A stretch of 64,000 nucleotides of DNA. Source: Metaphire vulgaris (Eukaryota; Annelida; Clitellata; Crassiclitellata; Megascolecidae). A model generated the notes under the pieces. The model did no database searches. It had not been told where the DNA came from and was given only the letters and a program-made list of their open reading frames with translations. Positions 35,118 to 49,600 of the stretch are shown here, one piece after another; within the stretch, counting starts at the first letter, position 1, and each line of letters opens with the position of its first letter. The stretch covers positions 4,702,343 to 4,766,342 of the forward strand of contig CM030859.1 in assembly GCA_018105865.1 (NCBI GenBank), read 5' to 3'. The translations under genes were made by a program, and so were the position numbers.

Positions 35118-37421
35118 CTCCCCTCTGGGGAGAAAATATTAAAAGTTAATACTTGCATGGAACTGGGATTACGGTCTTTTCGTATTTCGAAGAAACTTTG
35201 TATTTGGAAGAAACGGGATTACGAGGAAAGTACCCAATCAAAAATACAAACGAGTTTTTATCTGTTTCAATTATTTTTAAAGTTTCACTTTTCAACTGTT
35301 GTCTACAAAACTTTTCAGTTAAAATAATTTTCAAAACGTTTAGAATAACGCACAATACAATTTTGGTCAGTGGTAACTGAACTTCAGAGCCGTAGTTTGC
35401 CCGTAACTGTAGGTCAGTAGATAGTTAAAGAAAAATGTTGAAATTTCTATCAGAATTTAATTAAATTGATTATATCATTACATTACGTTCCCTGTACAGC
35501 GCCTTTGACTTTAGCCACCTAGCTATGTTACTGCGGTTAAGAAATTGTCAAGTTTAATAATAATAATTACTAATGGAGTTATCATTATATAAAAGTAAAA
35601 ATGCGCGCACAGAAAATGTTACAGTCAATTGATGTCCTTCCCTTACACGTCTTCTCCAGAAATTACTTGTGACAAGTCAGGAAAAACTTATTTAAAGGCG
35701 TGTTCATTATATTATCATCATATTAATCCATGCTACACTTATTGTGAAATTTTTTGATTAGACTATCATGGTTGGAGTAGACGATCATGGTTCATAATTT
35801 TCTCCCAAGAGTCACACAATATTTTGCATTATTGCAACATTTGAATGCAGACAAATTCAATACACTTTATTCATACGCTTATTCTAAGACATCAGCACTC
35901 ACCAAGATTCCAACACTTTATTGATGAAACATGTGAAATACTTTCAAATTAGTTGGTTAAAATATGCCGATAATAATGAAAACACATATTAAAAATTACA
36001 GAAGCAGCTAAAAATGCAACATTAGTCACATTTTTAAATGTTTCACTAACACAAATTGGCCCCAAGTCAAAGTTTTACTACAATTTTCCTAGTTTTTAGA
36101 ATATGCTAATGAACAAAATAGAATGACAATGTATTTTTTATTATTTTATTTTGAAAATCTGAATGCAATGTTTAGCAAAATAGATTGAAAGAGAGAAAGT
36201 TAGAATTTAATTTGACCATGAGTTGATGAGAATGAAATTAATATTCTGCAATCATGTCACTTGACATTGCAAACCTACAGCATACAACACAATTTCTTTG
36301 CATCACAAACATTCATTTACTAGCTGGACACTCAATAAAGATTAAAATCTCACTAAAATCATTCAATTACCATTCTTGCTGCCTTCTCCAACAGTCAAAA
36401 ATCCAAACTCTCAAAACTACTGTGATTTGTGTAACCATCGGAGAACATAAGATAAGAAAATTCAACATTCTTTACCAGCTTGCAAAATTTAATTCAGCAG
36501 TTAAACACAATACAAGTTTTTAATTTCATTTATAATTTCATTATAAAAAAATCATGGTGTAAAAGCTAATTCCAAATGTGTAAGAAAAATTTATACAAGA
36601 AATATTTGAAATCTCATATTCCAGCTAACAATATAAGCCAATACAAAAAGAAAGAAAACTGCTTGGACATTTTGTCTGAAATCAAAATATATCTAATATA
36701 ACAAAAATTGTGAACTATGAACTCCATTATTCATAACAGTCACTGGCAGTATTTAAAACAGACAAACATAAAAAGTAAATGTACGACTTTAATCAAACTC
36801 AAGTCACCACAATACGGTTATTTACAGACTACAGTAGTAATTCACGTTACAACAGTACACATGCTACCACATTACACACAGCTCTAAAGAAAATGTCACA
36901 GTCGCAGATACAAATTACTGTTGGTCTTCAAATGTCACAAAAAACTTGCACCAAAGAATCGCCATTATGAGGCTGGTTTGATTTCAAATGGGAAAATTCA
37001 TTTGATGATGACATCATTTTGACTTGCGCTGTTAGTCTTTACCATTTTGATTCAGTATTTTGCGGAGAAGCTAATTGTGCTAGAATTCAAACACTAACTC
37101 ATCAATATTCAGACTACCAACTCTAAAGGGCTAATTGATTAAAAATAGGTATTCCATTCAGTTAACTGCACACAGTATAATCATAAGTTCGTATTTATCC
37201 GGCAGCGCTTTCAAAGGTAGCAACGTCAAAAGCCAAGCTAGAGCTGTGAAAAATGTCTGAGAATCGATTATTGAAAGAATACTCTAAACAAATATGTGCA
37301 AACAACCATGGGTGTAAACATGTGCAAGACAGAAGAACACTTCCATTCCTGTGCACCAAATGTTCAATCATGATGTACAGTAAAATGGACATCTTGCTAC
37401 ATTTCTTGGATGCAATGCCAA
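35118..37421. other. AT-rich stretch, probable APP 3' UTR
   Basis: No conserved gene seen. The part next to APP is presumed 3' UTR. Around 35,486-35,570 there is a LINE-like tail ending in a short TAA repeat. Confidence 0.4.
35866..35922 (-). other. candidate APP polyadenylation signals
   Basis: Two AATAAA hexamers on the minus strand (35922-35917 and 35871-35866), about 1.5 kb after the APP stop. They would give a 3' UTR ending before the U2 gene. Weak evidence in AT-rich DNA. Confidence 0.3.
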
Positions 37422-37694
37422 CTAGGCATTGCTGTTCATTTCGAAGTATTTGTATGTTGGATTCTCGTAGCCATTCATCTGCATGCTGGCAACGTGGCGC
37501 TCCTCAGGTGAGGCAGCTGGATCAAGATCAAGTGATCCGAGAGACCGAGGTTGGCGCTGACGAGCTCTTCGACGCATCACAATCACGCCGACAACAATTA
37601 CAACGAAGACTGTAATTCCTCCGACGGCAATTCCAAGTGGAACAGCAGCGTTGAAGCTGTTCATGCCTTTCACCTGCGATTTCTTAATGTCCGG
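37422..37694 (-). CDS. APP: APP last exon: transmembrane helix and intracellular domain
   Basis: After acceptor TTTTCTAG the exon reads PDIKKSQVKGMNSFNAA, then a hydrophobic helix LGIAVGGITVFVVIVVGVIV, the stop-transfer MRRRARQRQ, and the tail SPEERHVASMQMNGYENPTY then KYFEMNSNA, with TAG at 37424-37422. GYENPTY is the clathrin/PTB-domain sorting motif, and SPEE corresponds to human TPEE around Thr668. Confidence 0.98.
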   Translation of the reverse strand, partial: PDIKKSQVKGMNSFNAAVPLGIAVGGITVFVVIVVGVIVMRRRARQRQPRSLGSLDLDPAASPEERHVASMQMNGYENPTYKYFEMNSNA

Positions 37695-40600
37695 CTAGAA
37701 AACAACAACCTTAGTCATAACAAACAATGCACAATGCACTCATGGTACTTTGTTTGTATCATGAAAATTAAAAGATCACATCCACGCAAGGTGAGCAAGA
37801 ATGTGTAATTTTCACGTCTAAATTATAAGAGAAGAAAGAAAATGCTATATCTGGATCATCCTGATCTCTTAACAAAGATGTTTGACCATCTCACTCCACA
37901 AAAATCATTTCAAAATGTAAAAACTAAGACCAGGCTAGAAACCATTTGTAATCAATATAAAGTTTACTAAATTCCAATATCTTTAAAACTCAAAATGCAT
38001 ATAACACACTAGTATAAACTGCACCCATGCAATAAGTGTCTTGGCTATACATGACGGGTTTTGCTAATGCAGCCGTCTCATTAGAGAATAATTCCATGGA
38101 GATGTTCATGACAAAATTCCTCCGGGAGTCTCTCCAGACTGTGCAAGTGTACACGGAAAGATCTGCATACAAGGCGTAGCCACGCCTGCCATGATCAATA
38201 TGACTCAATCGATTATTAGTGGAAATGGCAGACGATATGATATGATATGATTGTTGTACTTGCTTCATCGATGTTTGCTGCGATCCTAGGATCAGCGATC
38301 GCATTTGCAACTGAAAAAGTGACTTGCACTAAACATTTTCGATCAAACAGACTTCTAATATGGAGCTATCAGTCTGGCACGTGACCGATTGACCTGTAAG
38401 ATGATTGGCTGAATGGCCAACAGTTTCGGGGATACATCTGTTTGTAACGTGCAAGTGCATTCACCCAGACGTTGCTGCGGATTAATTTGACCTCAACAAA
38501 GTTTTGTGAAATACCGTTAATTGAAAACAGGCTTATCATTACAGGCAGATATGCCAGGAGGAATTGGGTTGCAGATGTCTCCACGGAAATATCTTCTAGT
38601 GAGGCCGCAACTTTAGAGGCATAGAAATATTTTGAGTTAAACGCATCAATTAATGAATTAATACCTGAAAATAGCATGAAATGAGCCTGCCCATTACCTC
38701 ATTTGCTAGGACGTAACTTCTTTGTATGTTTGCCACATGCTCCTCGGGTTTCACAACAACTTGGTCACCACCTTCTTCATCTTCATCTTCATCCTCCTCC
38801 TCTTCCTCCTCATCTTCTTCATCATCATCATCACCGACTTCAAAAGAAGATGGAGTACTAGTTCTGGTCACACGATTCACTGTTGAGGAAGGTTGAGGTG
38901 TGGTTGTTGACAGTTGGCTTGAAACGCCCTCAACATCTTAATTGAGATTTGCATTAGAGCGGTAAAAACAAAATCCAGGACACAAAACCATTTCAAATCA
39001 TCATCAGAAAAAATATCAAAATATCTCAGCTGATACTGTCAAAGCAGATTATGCTAACATGAAAAATTCAAGATTTAAAGGACAATAACTGAAACCATAA
39101 TATCATAATAAGCATGAGAGGCCTGTCATAAAGAAAACATTAGACACACCAAAACAAGAATCAACACAAATTACATATTGGAAGTTTCACAATTAATAGA
39201 TCTTACGTTCAAAACATGCAGAAATGTGTTAATTGAAAAGAATACAATAATGAGTTACGATAAAAGGTCCACAAAAACAAGTCTTTACAAGTCATAGATT
39301 TTAATTGAGAAGAAACACAAATGAAGCATAAAAGCATCTACAAACATGAATTATCACACACCAAAAAAATCACAACATCATTACATACCAGCATCTTCTT
39401 CCTCTTCCTCAGCCGCATCATCATAGTCATCATAGTCATCATCTTCACTTGGTTTCTTTGTTACCTCTTCCACGTCTGGAACCATTTCATCCACAGCTTT
39501 CCCATCATCAACCTCTTCATCTCCATACTCATCATTAACATCCTCTTCCACTTTCTTCTTTGCAGCATCGACAGTGGTGGGGCGTGATGTTGACGGCTCT
39601 GGATTCGGAAAAGAGCCAAGATGCTGGCGTCAATTGAATGATAGGAGTCAAGGAAGTCCGCTAGCAAAATAATCGGCAGCTCTTTATTATTATTTTATTA
39701 TTATTATTATTATTGCTGTCATTATTACCACTACCAACATTTTAAATTCCTCATGACCAGTTAAATTTCATTATATTATATTATATATAAAGATTACTGG
39801 TTCCCTTGTTATAAAGTTCATTAGTAAATATTCTGGTATGCACCATTTCCAAAACATAACATCGTGTGTTAGCTTGCAATGATCACTGTACAATGTACAT
39901 CTGACATGACATTCAAGTAATTCCATTGGCATGGTGTTATTTTCTACTGTGCCTTGAAAGGTTCCAATTGGAGAAAAATAATGCATCAATAAATTATTAC
40001 CTACATTGCTCCAACATAATAAGCTGGCAGTATTATTAGACATTAATATTGATTAATTAAATATACTGTAACTATTCTACCATGCAGTTCCACAGCACCA
40101 GTTCTAATGGTCCAGTTCATTTGCCTTTGGCCAAGGGAATAAATCTCAATCCATAGTTTAATAACCATAACAATTTCTATCACAATCCCATGGCTTTATC
40201 AGAGTACGGGTAAACAAAATAGGATATCAAGACCATTTAAAGAGAACAAGGAAACAGACTGAGGAACACTTAGCTAATTAACAGATTTCCAAAATGCATC
40301 TGACAGCACAGACCAAACAGCAACACTGGTGCTAACTGCTGGTGGCAGACATCGGCACAACTGTAAGTCAGGTTTGTGTGTGTGTCTGTAGAGGGGTGAG
40401 AAGCCAGTTAAAAAGAAGCAGAGGATCAAGGCTGAGATTACGCGAGTGTCTTCATCCAAGAAACCCATATTTAGCAGCTGACGTTAAACAGGGACGATAG
40501 AAACCTAGAAAAAGGATACTTGACTACCGAAAAGATATGTTATAGGAAAGTAATTACTAGGGTTTGAATGGTCCCAGTTGAACAGCAATAAAGATTTATG

Positions 40601-43600
40601 CAAAAGAATTTAGCCATAGTAATCCTTATTGCAAAAGGCAAAACAGCAGAAACTCTATCAATAGAAATATGCCAAATGAAAGATGGCAGAAGGATTAAGG
40701 CTGTAAGCCTGTAACTATTAAGAGAGAATGATGTGATGATGCAAACAAATGATGTGAAATCAGTCTACAAGAGCTAAGCCAATGATTTGTACCAGATACC
40801 ACTGGGTACTACATCCAAAGTCATTGTGACAGAGACTGTATACACTAAAACTCTATGCTCCACTCGTTGCCAAAAAATAATAATAATTATGCACTTTTAT
40901 AGCACCATTTCAAATACTCCGAGGTGTCAAATGATGGCACTGCAATTCTGAAACACAAAAGACCAGGTCGATTCCAGATATCAGTGGGAAACAGCAGAGC
41001 AGAATATTGAAAATGGAGGAAAAAACCATGCGAAAGAGTTGAGCTGATATGAATTGATATAAGTGAATACAAATAAACTCATCAAAACCATAAATTTTAC
41101 TTTAATTAATTTTAATTAAAAATAATGTTAATTAATGTAATTGATGTTTATTTTAATTGATTTTAATTTAATTAAAATTACTTTAATGAGATTTCACAGC
41201 CAAATACACTACACAACAGGGATGCTAACAAGGATTCAACCCTCAAGGTCAGGACCAAGGCCAAGGACTAACATCCCTGCTACACAGTTGAACTCTCACC
41301 CATCTGCTTCTTCACTTTGTTTCTGAATTTAGGAACGCGATCGAGCATATCAAGAGCCTGGTTCAGCTGCTGATCGATGCCACGAAGATGATCGGCCATC
41401 TGTGATCGATCTGCGTCTGCCTCGGCTGGATCGGTTTCCAGGAGATGTTTGTAATGATTGACTGTGTGCAGACGATCTTTCTGAAGAGCTTTCACGTAAT
41501 GCTTCAAAGCCTTCAAGATTTCCGTTGACTAAATAAACAATAAAGATTCTGTCTCAAAATGCTACTGTACAGCTATAGCTCTAGACCAGTGGTTCTCAAA
41601 ATGGGGTTCACCCACGGTCCCATAGGGGACCGCCAAGTGGTTTCAGGGGACCACAAAAAGGATTACAGTACTTTCTCAAGATATTTCACCTACACTTCAG
41701 AACACAAAACACACTGATGGCTCTAATATGAGAGCTGATTGCACTTTAATTTAAATTTTCTGATTAAGATTTGTAATTTTCTGATTAAGATTTGTAATTT
41801 TCTGATTAAATAATTAATTGATTGACAATACAAGTAGCCTATGTGTTAATTACAGTTAAATTAAAATTCAAAATTTTATAAGGTCTGCGAATCATCACTA
41901 AAATTTCTAAGGGGCTACCACTCAAGAAATCCTGAAAAAGTTTGAGAACCCCTGCTCTAGACTGTGCTGCTATAGCTCTGGACTGGCTTCAATGACTTGG
42001 TGCTGACCATTGTCAACATAGGACAACAATTATTTTGCAGTTTAGATATTACACATAAATTGCAATAACAAATAGTTGTCTTCATCAATGGTAGTCTGAT
42101 TCTGTATTGACTGCATGAAGCAATGATTTACAGCTACTTAACATATATTTCTTCTTACGTGATATATATATATGTGTGTGTGTATATATACATATATATA
42201 TATATATATACATATAATATTATAACTATATGTGTGTGCTTTTTGCTGAGCTCATACTTACTTATCAATAGAACAGTCAAAAAATGTCACATTTTCACAG
42301 AAAAAATTCAAACCATTTAGTTGAGACCTGTTTACTGATACATCAGACACAGCATTTTGTTTTCATTCATGGCATAAAGCTACCTCATCAAATGACAAAA
42401 CAACTGATCAGCTCTGTACCTACACTGTATAAGATCTGACCCCATAAGGGTTTCCTTTGGTGGCTTAATTTGTTAAATCTGTAGATATTTTTTACCCTTA
42501 CAATTAACATCTAGAGTACCATACACTGTTAATATGTCAATGAAGTATTTGGATTTTTGCTTTTGTGGATTTGAAGGTCCATCTGGAAAGTTTTTTGTTT
42601 TAATACTGAAACATTGCTCATGTAATTTGTAACAAATTTGCATAAGAACTCAGAATAATACAATAATAATCTTCATGCATGCATTCATAATTTTAAAATT
42701 TCAACTGATGCTGTTACAGTAAATGAAGATGGCACTAAAATGAAATGAAGTAATATCTGAAGAGTGGGCAAATCTTTTGACCGATGGTCTATATAGCAAA
42801 TGCTGGTGCTAAATAATTTTAACATTGTAACTGACATGGATAGTACTGGGGAAAAAACGCCATTTTGTTTGCCATTTACAGCCATTTTGTACACTAAAGT
42901 AACACAGCAGAAGAAATATTTTAACAGATCTCTACAGATAAACTAAACATTCAGGCTCAAGAAGATGAAAATAATAAAAATTATAACATTTCATACACAT
43001 TTACAAGAGTGGCGTTGAAAAGCCTTTCAAAACCACCCAAAAGTTCGAATTACTGAGCTTACGTCCGCGTCGTAGTCATCGACGGTCTGCATGTAGTTAT
43101 CAAGGGTTCGACGTTTCTTGTCACTGAGTTCTGCCTGGACTCTCTGCTGGTGGAGCATTGCCAGCTGCTTCTTTTCCATTTCGCTTTCGACCTCCTCCGC
43201 TTCGTAGGTCTTCTGGAATCGCTGAGAATAGGAAAAAAACCAAACCAATGGAATTTTACTTAAAACGAATAATTAACGTCATGACTGACTGCCTACGGTC
43301 TATCTTGAATTAAAAATAATTTAATTTGCAAGCATGGAATTTGTCAGGAAGAAAAAGAACAGAAGCCACAACAGAGCAGAATGCGGGGGCAATCTGTCAA
43401 ACAATAACATCAAAAATGCCACTACAAAAAGCAATCCACACTAGGCAGAAAACACGGGAAAAGTATTGCTATTAAGCCTTAACAAAATGAAATGTGCCAA
43501 CACTAACACTTGTTATTTCCTTGTTCAGTTTTTCACTGGCCTTTGGATCAACGGCCTTAAGATCCTGGACTCGCTGGCGAGCAGCAGACCAATCCTTCAT

Positions 43601-46600
43601 CATCTGAAAGAAAATTACGGTAACAAAACTGCATCTAATAAGATGTGGACCTCTTAATAGAAACACTTGGACGGATAGCCTCAAATGTATCTATACTGCA
43701 TGAGGCCAGTGCTCTGAGGCTGTGTGATACACCTACCAGCATTGTGGCCTGAAATTTTAGGTTTGATAATTAATGAATAAGAGAAGAGCAAAGAAACAAA
43801 GAATCAGATGTCCCACAGGAGACCAAAACACAAAGTCTTCATTTTACATACATCAGTACTACTTATTACCACTGTTCAAAAATTTCAGACAACTGAGAGT
43901 GTCATCTAATTAGCACAAAACTAGACTATACATAAATGATAAATGCATAGGCAATCAACCAGCACTATACCTAAGAATTTGGTTTTTGTCTTATAAATAG
44001 CAAAACTATAGATGACCTGAATGTGGATGACAAGCAAAAAGAGAAACAGCCAGCTAAACAGTGACACAGACATTACAACATACTGATAAAAATACACACA
44101 CACACACACACCTTTGCCACTTTTTCGTGATGGTGTTTCCTCATGTCATTCTTGGCTTTTACATAGTATTCGTGTTCGTTCCACTTACGGCCGACCATCG
44201 GCTGGTTAACATATTCTATGAAATCGTCGTTCTTCACAGTTTTTGGTCTCCCTGTAGAAGACGGTCGAGAGGTTGGAACAACTGTCACTTGCTTTACGTT
44301 TTGTTTCTCTGGTTTTGTAACAGACTCTGAAAAAGCAAAATCAAAATGCTTTTTTACAACCACACAGCACTCACTTCTAAAAGAGGCAATGATTTTGCTC
44401 ACCAATGTCTGTTTTGTTTAGCAGTAGATGTTATATATTGCCCGATTTTGTTGTTGCTGCATTTGGATTGCCAAGAACTGTTCCTTCAAACAGCTGTTCT
44501 CTGCTGGAAAAAGGATTAAATTTAGAGACACTGATTGAAATTAAGATGAACACTCGATAAGGGAAAATTCAGGGATGGTTACTGTACTAAAATAACTGCA
44601 TAATTTTAAGATTCAATGGGCCTATACATGAAAATCCACAAATAATAAAATTTCTACTTGGTGGTGATGTTTGAGGATAATAACTAATAGCACATGAACA
44701 AAATCAACAACATGAGATAAAATAGCAGTTTTGTAGAGTTTCGAATGCAGAATCCAACAGCATATAACAGTATTCAATTTTCATAGGCTGGGCTTAAATT
44801 GATAGGGGGTAGTCACAACCACCCCCTAGAAAAAAGACTTTAGGAAAAAGCTTAGCAGTGTAAGGGTTAAATCAAACCCGGCATAATGTACCGGAAATTG
44901 ATATCCAGGGGCTTCCACCAGTCACCACAATTTTCAGGCAGGCATCAATAATCTCACAATTTCTGCCATTTTCTAAAAAGCACTAATATTAATATGTGCC
45001 TGCAAAAAGTTCCATCACTTTAGAAAATTAGTCACCTGAAAGCTGCAGGAAATTCTGTTAACAATTGATGTACTATGGAGAAGCAATGTCATTATCTCCT
45101 CATTCATCATTTAGAGCATATTTGACCACTGGTGCAGCATTTTACAAAACTCTCTCACAACAGGGTTTAGGCTGCAGTCCCTCCCTCTGCTGGGCAAAAC
45201 AATTCAAGCTGTGAACAGCGTGCCACAAAATAACAAACCCAAATCCGAAAGAAGAAGGGGACACAAAAAACAGTTTCCCGTTCATTGTGTTTGCATGTTA
45301 ATGGAAAATGAAAAATGAAAACAGAATGCAAGAAAGAATAAACCGAAAAATCAGTGAAATATTACATAATGGGCATTTGTTATAACAACAGGAAGCCAAA
45401 ATTGTCACTACATCATCAATATAAGGAGGCTATAACAAGGCTTTGCTGTAATTTCACAATATCCAAACACCTGTCTGCAAAGAGCTAAATAGCCTGTGCT
45501 TGGTTACATTTGGATTTGTGGTTACCCCTGTAGGAAAACTACACCCATATTTCACATTTTACCTTTTATAGAGAACATTACCGGTAAATAAATGCCATGC
45601 AAAGAGAGAATTCACAATTTAATTTTCAAAAATACAATCATAAAATGAATTTCTTCAACTTAAATATTGTCCTTGTAAATATGAACAAGTCATCAACCTA
45701 AAGTGTTATGCAGACTACCTGCTGCTGGTGGACAAGTGGACATGCACCAGCACATGCCAGTGCCAGGGGGGGGGGTGAAGAAGGCAACACCCAGGTCAGA
45801 GATGGCAGTGGGTCAAATTGTTCAGGGATTCAGTGGGTCACATGGATCATATTAAGTGACTAAAAATGCCTTGCCATCTCTGACCAAGATCGATGACTTA
45901 TCAAAGGCAGAGATGATGCCTTGCCAAAATGCTATCTTTTTTAATTAACTTAATTTAAGAGACAGAAAAGAGTCAGATTCCTTTTCAAATTATTCTGGTT
46001 CTTTTCAAATTCTACATTCACAGCCTCATTATCCATGGATAATTAAGATTTCTAATTTGGATGAAGATAGACTGCAGATAGGACCAGAGCCGGTTACTCA
46101 AATGCAATTATCTTGCCCCATATGATATCAAATATTGTCAAACAAGATCTGTGGACACTCTTCATCCCTATATATCCATTAAAAGCATATTAAAAGAGCA
46201 GTTCAATGCATTGAAGAAGTTTCTCTCCTGCTCCTAAAGCTTCAAGTGCCATTTTGGCACACCTGATCATCAAAACAAGTAGGCAGGTGACTCAATGTGC
46301 TCTCGTCATCTCCTATGTTTATACTACATTCCTGTCAGCTCCTTTAAAATGCCAAATTTGAATTAATAGAATGGTTCTGATTGACTAAAAAAGCAGGTTC
46401 TCATCCTTAGGATGACATGAATACTGTCTGATGAACAAGGGCCAGGCTAACAATTTAATGCAAAAACATCACTCATTTTGGAAAGCCCGTCAGTTTGTAG
46501 CATGACCTGTATGATAGCCGTTTGAAACGAATGCCATCAACTTAAAGGAGGAGAATGACTTCAGACCTTCCGTGGGGCAGCAAACAAATTCCACTCCGTT

Positions 46601-49600
46601 GAATCTGTCAATTCCGCATGGCTGGAGCATCGCAAAGCTCTGCTGGACCATTCCTCGGTCGCGACAGGAACGGGATGAGGTTTGGTTCCACTCAAAGTAC
46701 GAAGAACAGATCTTTGAATCGTGGATGTGATCGAAGATGCAGTGCTCGGGAACGAGAAGAGCATCACTCTGGAACGGCCCCACTGTAAAAGATAACGGAA
46801 AACAACTTCCAATCCCAAGCATGGATAAATTTATTTTGGAACAGCCATAGTAAAAGACAACAAAATCAACAGACTGTGTTTCATCACTATATGCAGTGCA
46901 TATAAATGGCAATGTTAAGAATCAGGCTATCCATGAATTTAGAATTAGAATATTTCTTAGAATCTACATAAATTTAATTTTGAGATTGTAATAAAATAAT
47001 TAAAGCAATATACTGTAATGGTCCAACTCAAAGGTACAATACATGACAATATTACACCGTACACTATAGTTACAGTGTATAAGCAGACAAAATCTGGATG
47101 ATACAACATCATAGTCTGAATACTGTGTGACCACTCAGGGTGATAATTTGCTCCATTACCATTACTATGTCAACAGCACGCCAGTGACAGCTGAGATACT
47201 ATTTTTCCAATAATGCAAAATGTATGCATAACTTCTGCATCACATGGATCAGTGAATGTTGATGTTCAACAATACCTAGACACTGAGACAAACTGCATTA
47301 CCCCAACATCTTCTCTACATCACTCATTTTGACACTTCTTCAGGCGCTCTGCATTGTTGCATTGGCAACTGAGGATTGTTGTTGGTAGCATGTATCATCT
47401 TTCCCCCCCACTGATTTCACTTCCATCCTTTCTAATAGCATTCTGTTTGTAATGTTAATTAATCTTTGTCTTCCTCTTGCTCTGCATCCATTGAATGCTC
47501 TCATTGTTATTAAGTTTTCCCATCCATTTTCCCTCATTATATGCACTGGGATTATTACAATATTGTCAAATGTTTATTCCTGTATCCTTTTAGATATTGA
47601 ACTGAACTGAAGGTTTATTTCAACATTTCAACTCAACATGACATAGGAATAGGCATAGACATGTCTGACATCAATTACAATAAATGACATCAATTGAATT
47701 TAAAATAAGACAAAGAAAATTCACAGAATATTCACAAGACTAATTTTAGTCTAAATATATAATAGAATAGTAAACAAAGAGAAACCTGAGAAGTAGTCAA
47801 ATTAAAAGTTAATATTTTACTAGAATATTCAGATTAATAGAACATCATATAGTAGACAAGAGTTAGGCCTATAAGTGGAATGTTGAGAAGAAAAGGGTTG
47901 CCTAAAGAGAAACATATCCCGCCAGGTAGGCAATCTGATTCATTGAATTGATTAACTGTATAGCAGAGCATAAGACATCAATTAATATTCTTAATTAATA
48001 GAATAAGAATTATAGAATTATTATAAGAATTATAGAATTTTATTTTAAAGTACCAAAAGGAAATGATGTTCCTGCAAGGAGGTACCCTAAGGGGTCTAAG
48101 TCCCAAAATCCTTTTAGATATTAGAAATGGTTATAGTCAGATGACAGGTGCAGAAATTCGTTTTCACATTTGGATAAAAGTCTCATGAAGACAGAATTGC
48201 TTGTGAGTCCTGTAACAAGGATCAAGGCGGCAGCGGTGTGAACCATGAGCAAGAAGGCACAACAGACAAGACAGGTTAGTCCCTTTCTTAGTAGCAGTAC
48301 TAAGCAGTGTGTGTGTATGTGCACTTGTGTGTGTCCACTAGTATAACTTGTTGCTTGCACACTTTACACATTGGATAGACATTTAATCCTGACAAGGAAG
48401 AAATTTTTAAAAATAAGAGATTAAAAAACACTTTATCACAAACTACCAAACTTCCTGAAATATTAGACACCTCTTTCTCTAGAGACCTGATTACTGGTAG
48501 TTTTAGTTTCATTATGTCCTCCATTCCATGATCTGCCATCTAGATTAGATTTTCATAGTCTATCTGCTAACATGCTTATTATACCCATACATTTGGCATG
48601 TATTTCAACCACCCTAGTTGGCTAAATTAAGATACTAATGGTAAGTGGATTTGGGTTATGAGCAGGAAATATATTTCAAATAATTTATAATTCAACCCTC
48701 ATGCAAAAAGTTAGATAATTAGGCATAATCAGCATCTGGCTGGCTGGATGGTTGGTTCTTGGATAAGAAACATGTGTCTACAACTGATAACCTCACTAAG
48801 CCTCTGTAGCTATTAATATGGTGGCAGACAAAATTTTACAGCACATGATGCTAATTACATCAGAGTTTTTTAAAAGATAGAACAAGCACATGCAAGTCAC
48901 CAAGACAAATTAGCAACACTAAACAAATTGCTAACAAACCCATCACTATGGAAACACAGTCACTTTGTAAGAATTTTCGGCCATTCAATTAACAAACATT
49001 AATCTCAAGCACAGGATATCAAATAACAGTTTTATAAAAAGAGACACAAATACTGAAAGCTGAAAATGCAACTCTGTTATTGGGATTTGGGGGTTTAAGT
49101 CCCCAAATGGTCAATGATTACTCCTAATATGAACTAAAATTCAGGTGCTCAGCCATCAGGGCCCCCACTAGAGGATGAAAATTGGACGGTGAGAGCAGTC
49201 TGACCCACACTGCCTTTGTTTTACTATTTTATCCGCTTTTGATTTGTTTTACTTGTTTGAGGAAAATAAAGAAACAAATGGACCCGATGCCTATTTTCTG
49301 TGGTTATTTTGCACCTCGTTCTGCTAGAAGATACATTATTTCCGAAACACAGCGCGATCAATTTTACCCTAAATGCCTCCAAAATGAACCGAAAGCCAAT
49401 CTCCCCTTTGATCCACGACCACAGATCTCATCAGAAAACCAATTACTAGGCAATGATGAAATCCAGCCACAGTAACCCAGGTGATTGGCTGCTCAAAAGC
49501 GCTGTGAAAAAAGCAACACAGACGAGGCAACAACAAACCTAAGCAACGAAAAGGTAGAACTGTGAACTGCTGGTTGCACATCGTACGGCCAAAATCACAC

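Noticed and set aside
37990..38677. Two minus-strand frames between the last two APP exons
   Set aside because: No similarity to APP, and the flanking exons already join in phase 0, so no extra exon is needed.
49182..49475. 97-codon plus-strand frame overlapping the GFLD exon of APP
   Set aside because: No homology; its 3' end is near a real exon on the other strand, and intron DNA here is otherwise AT-rich.
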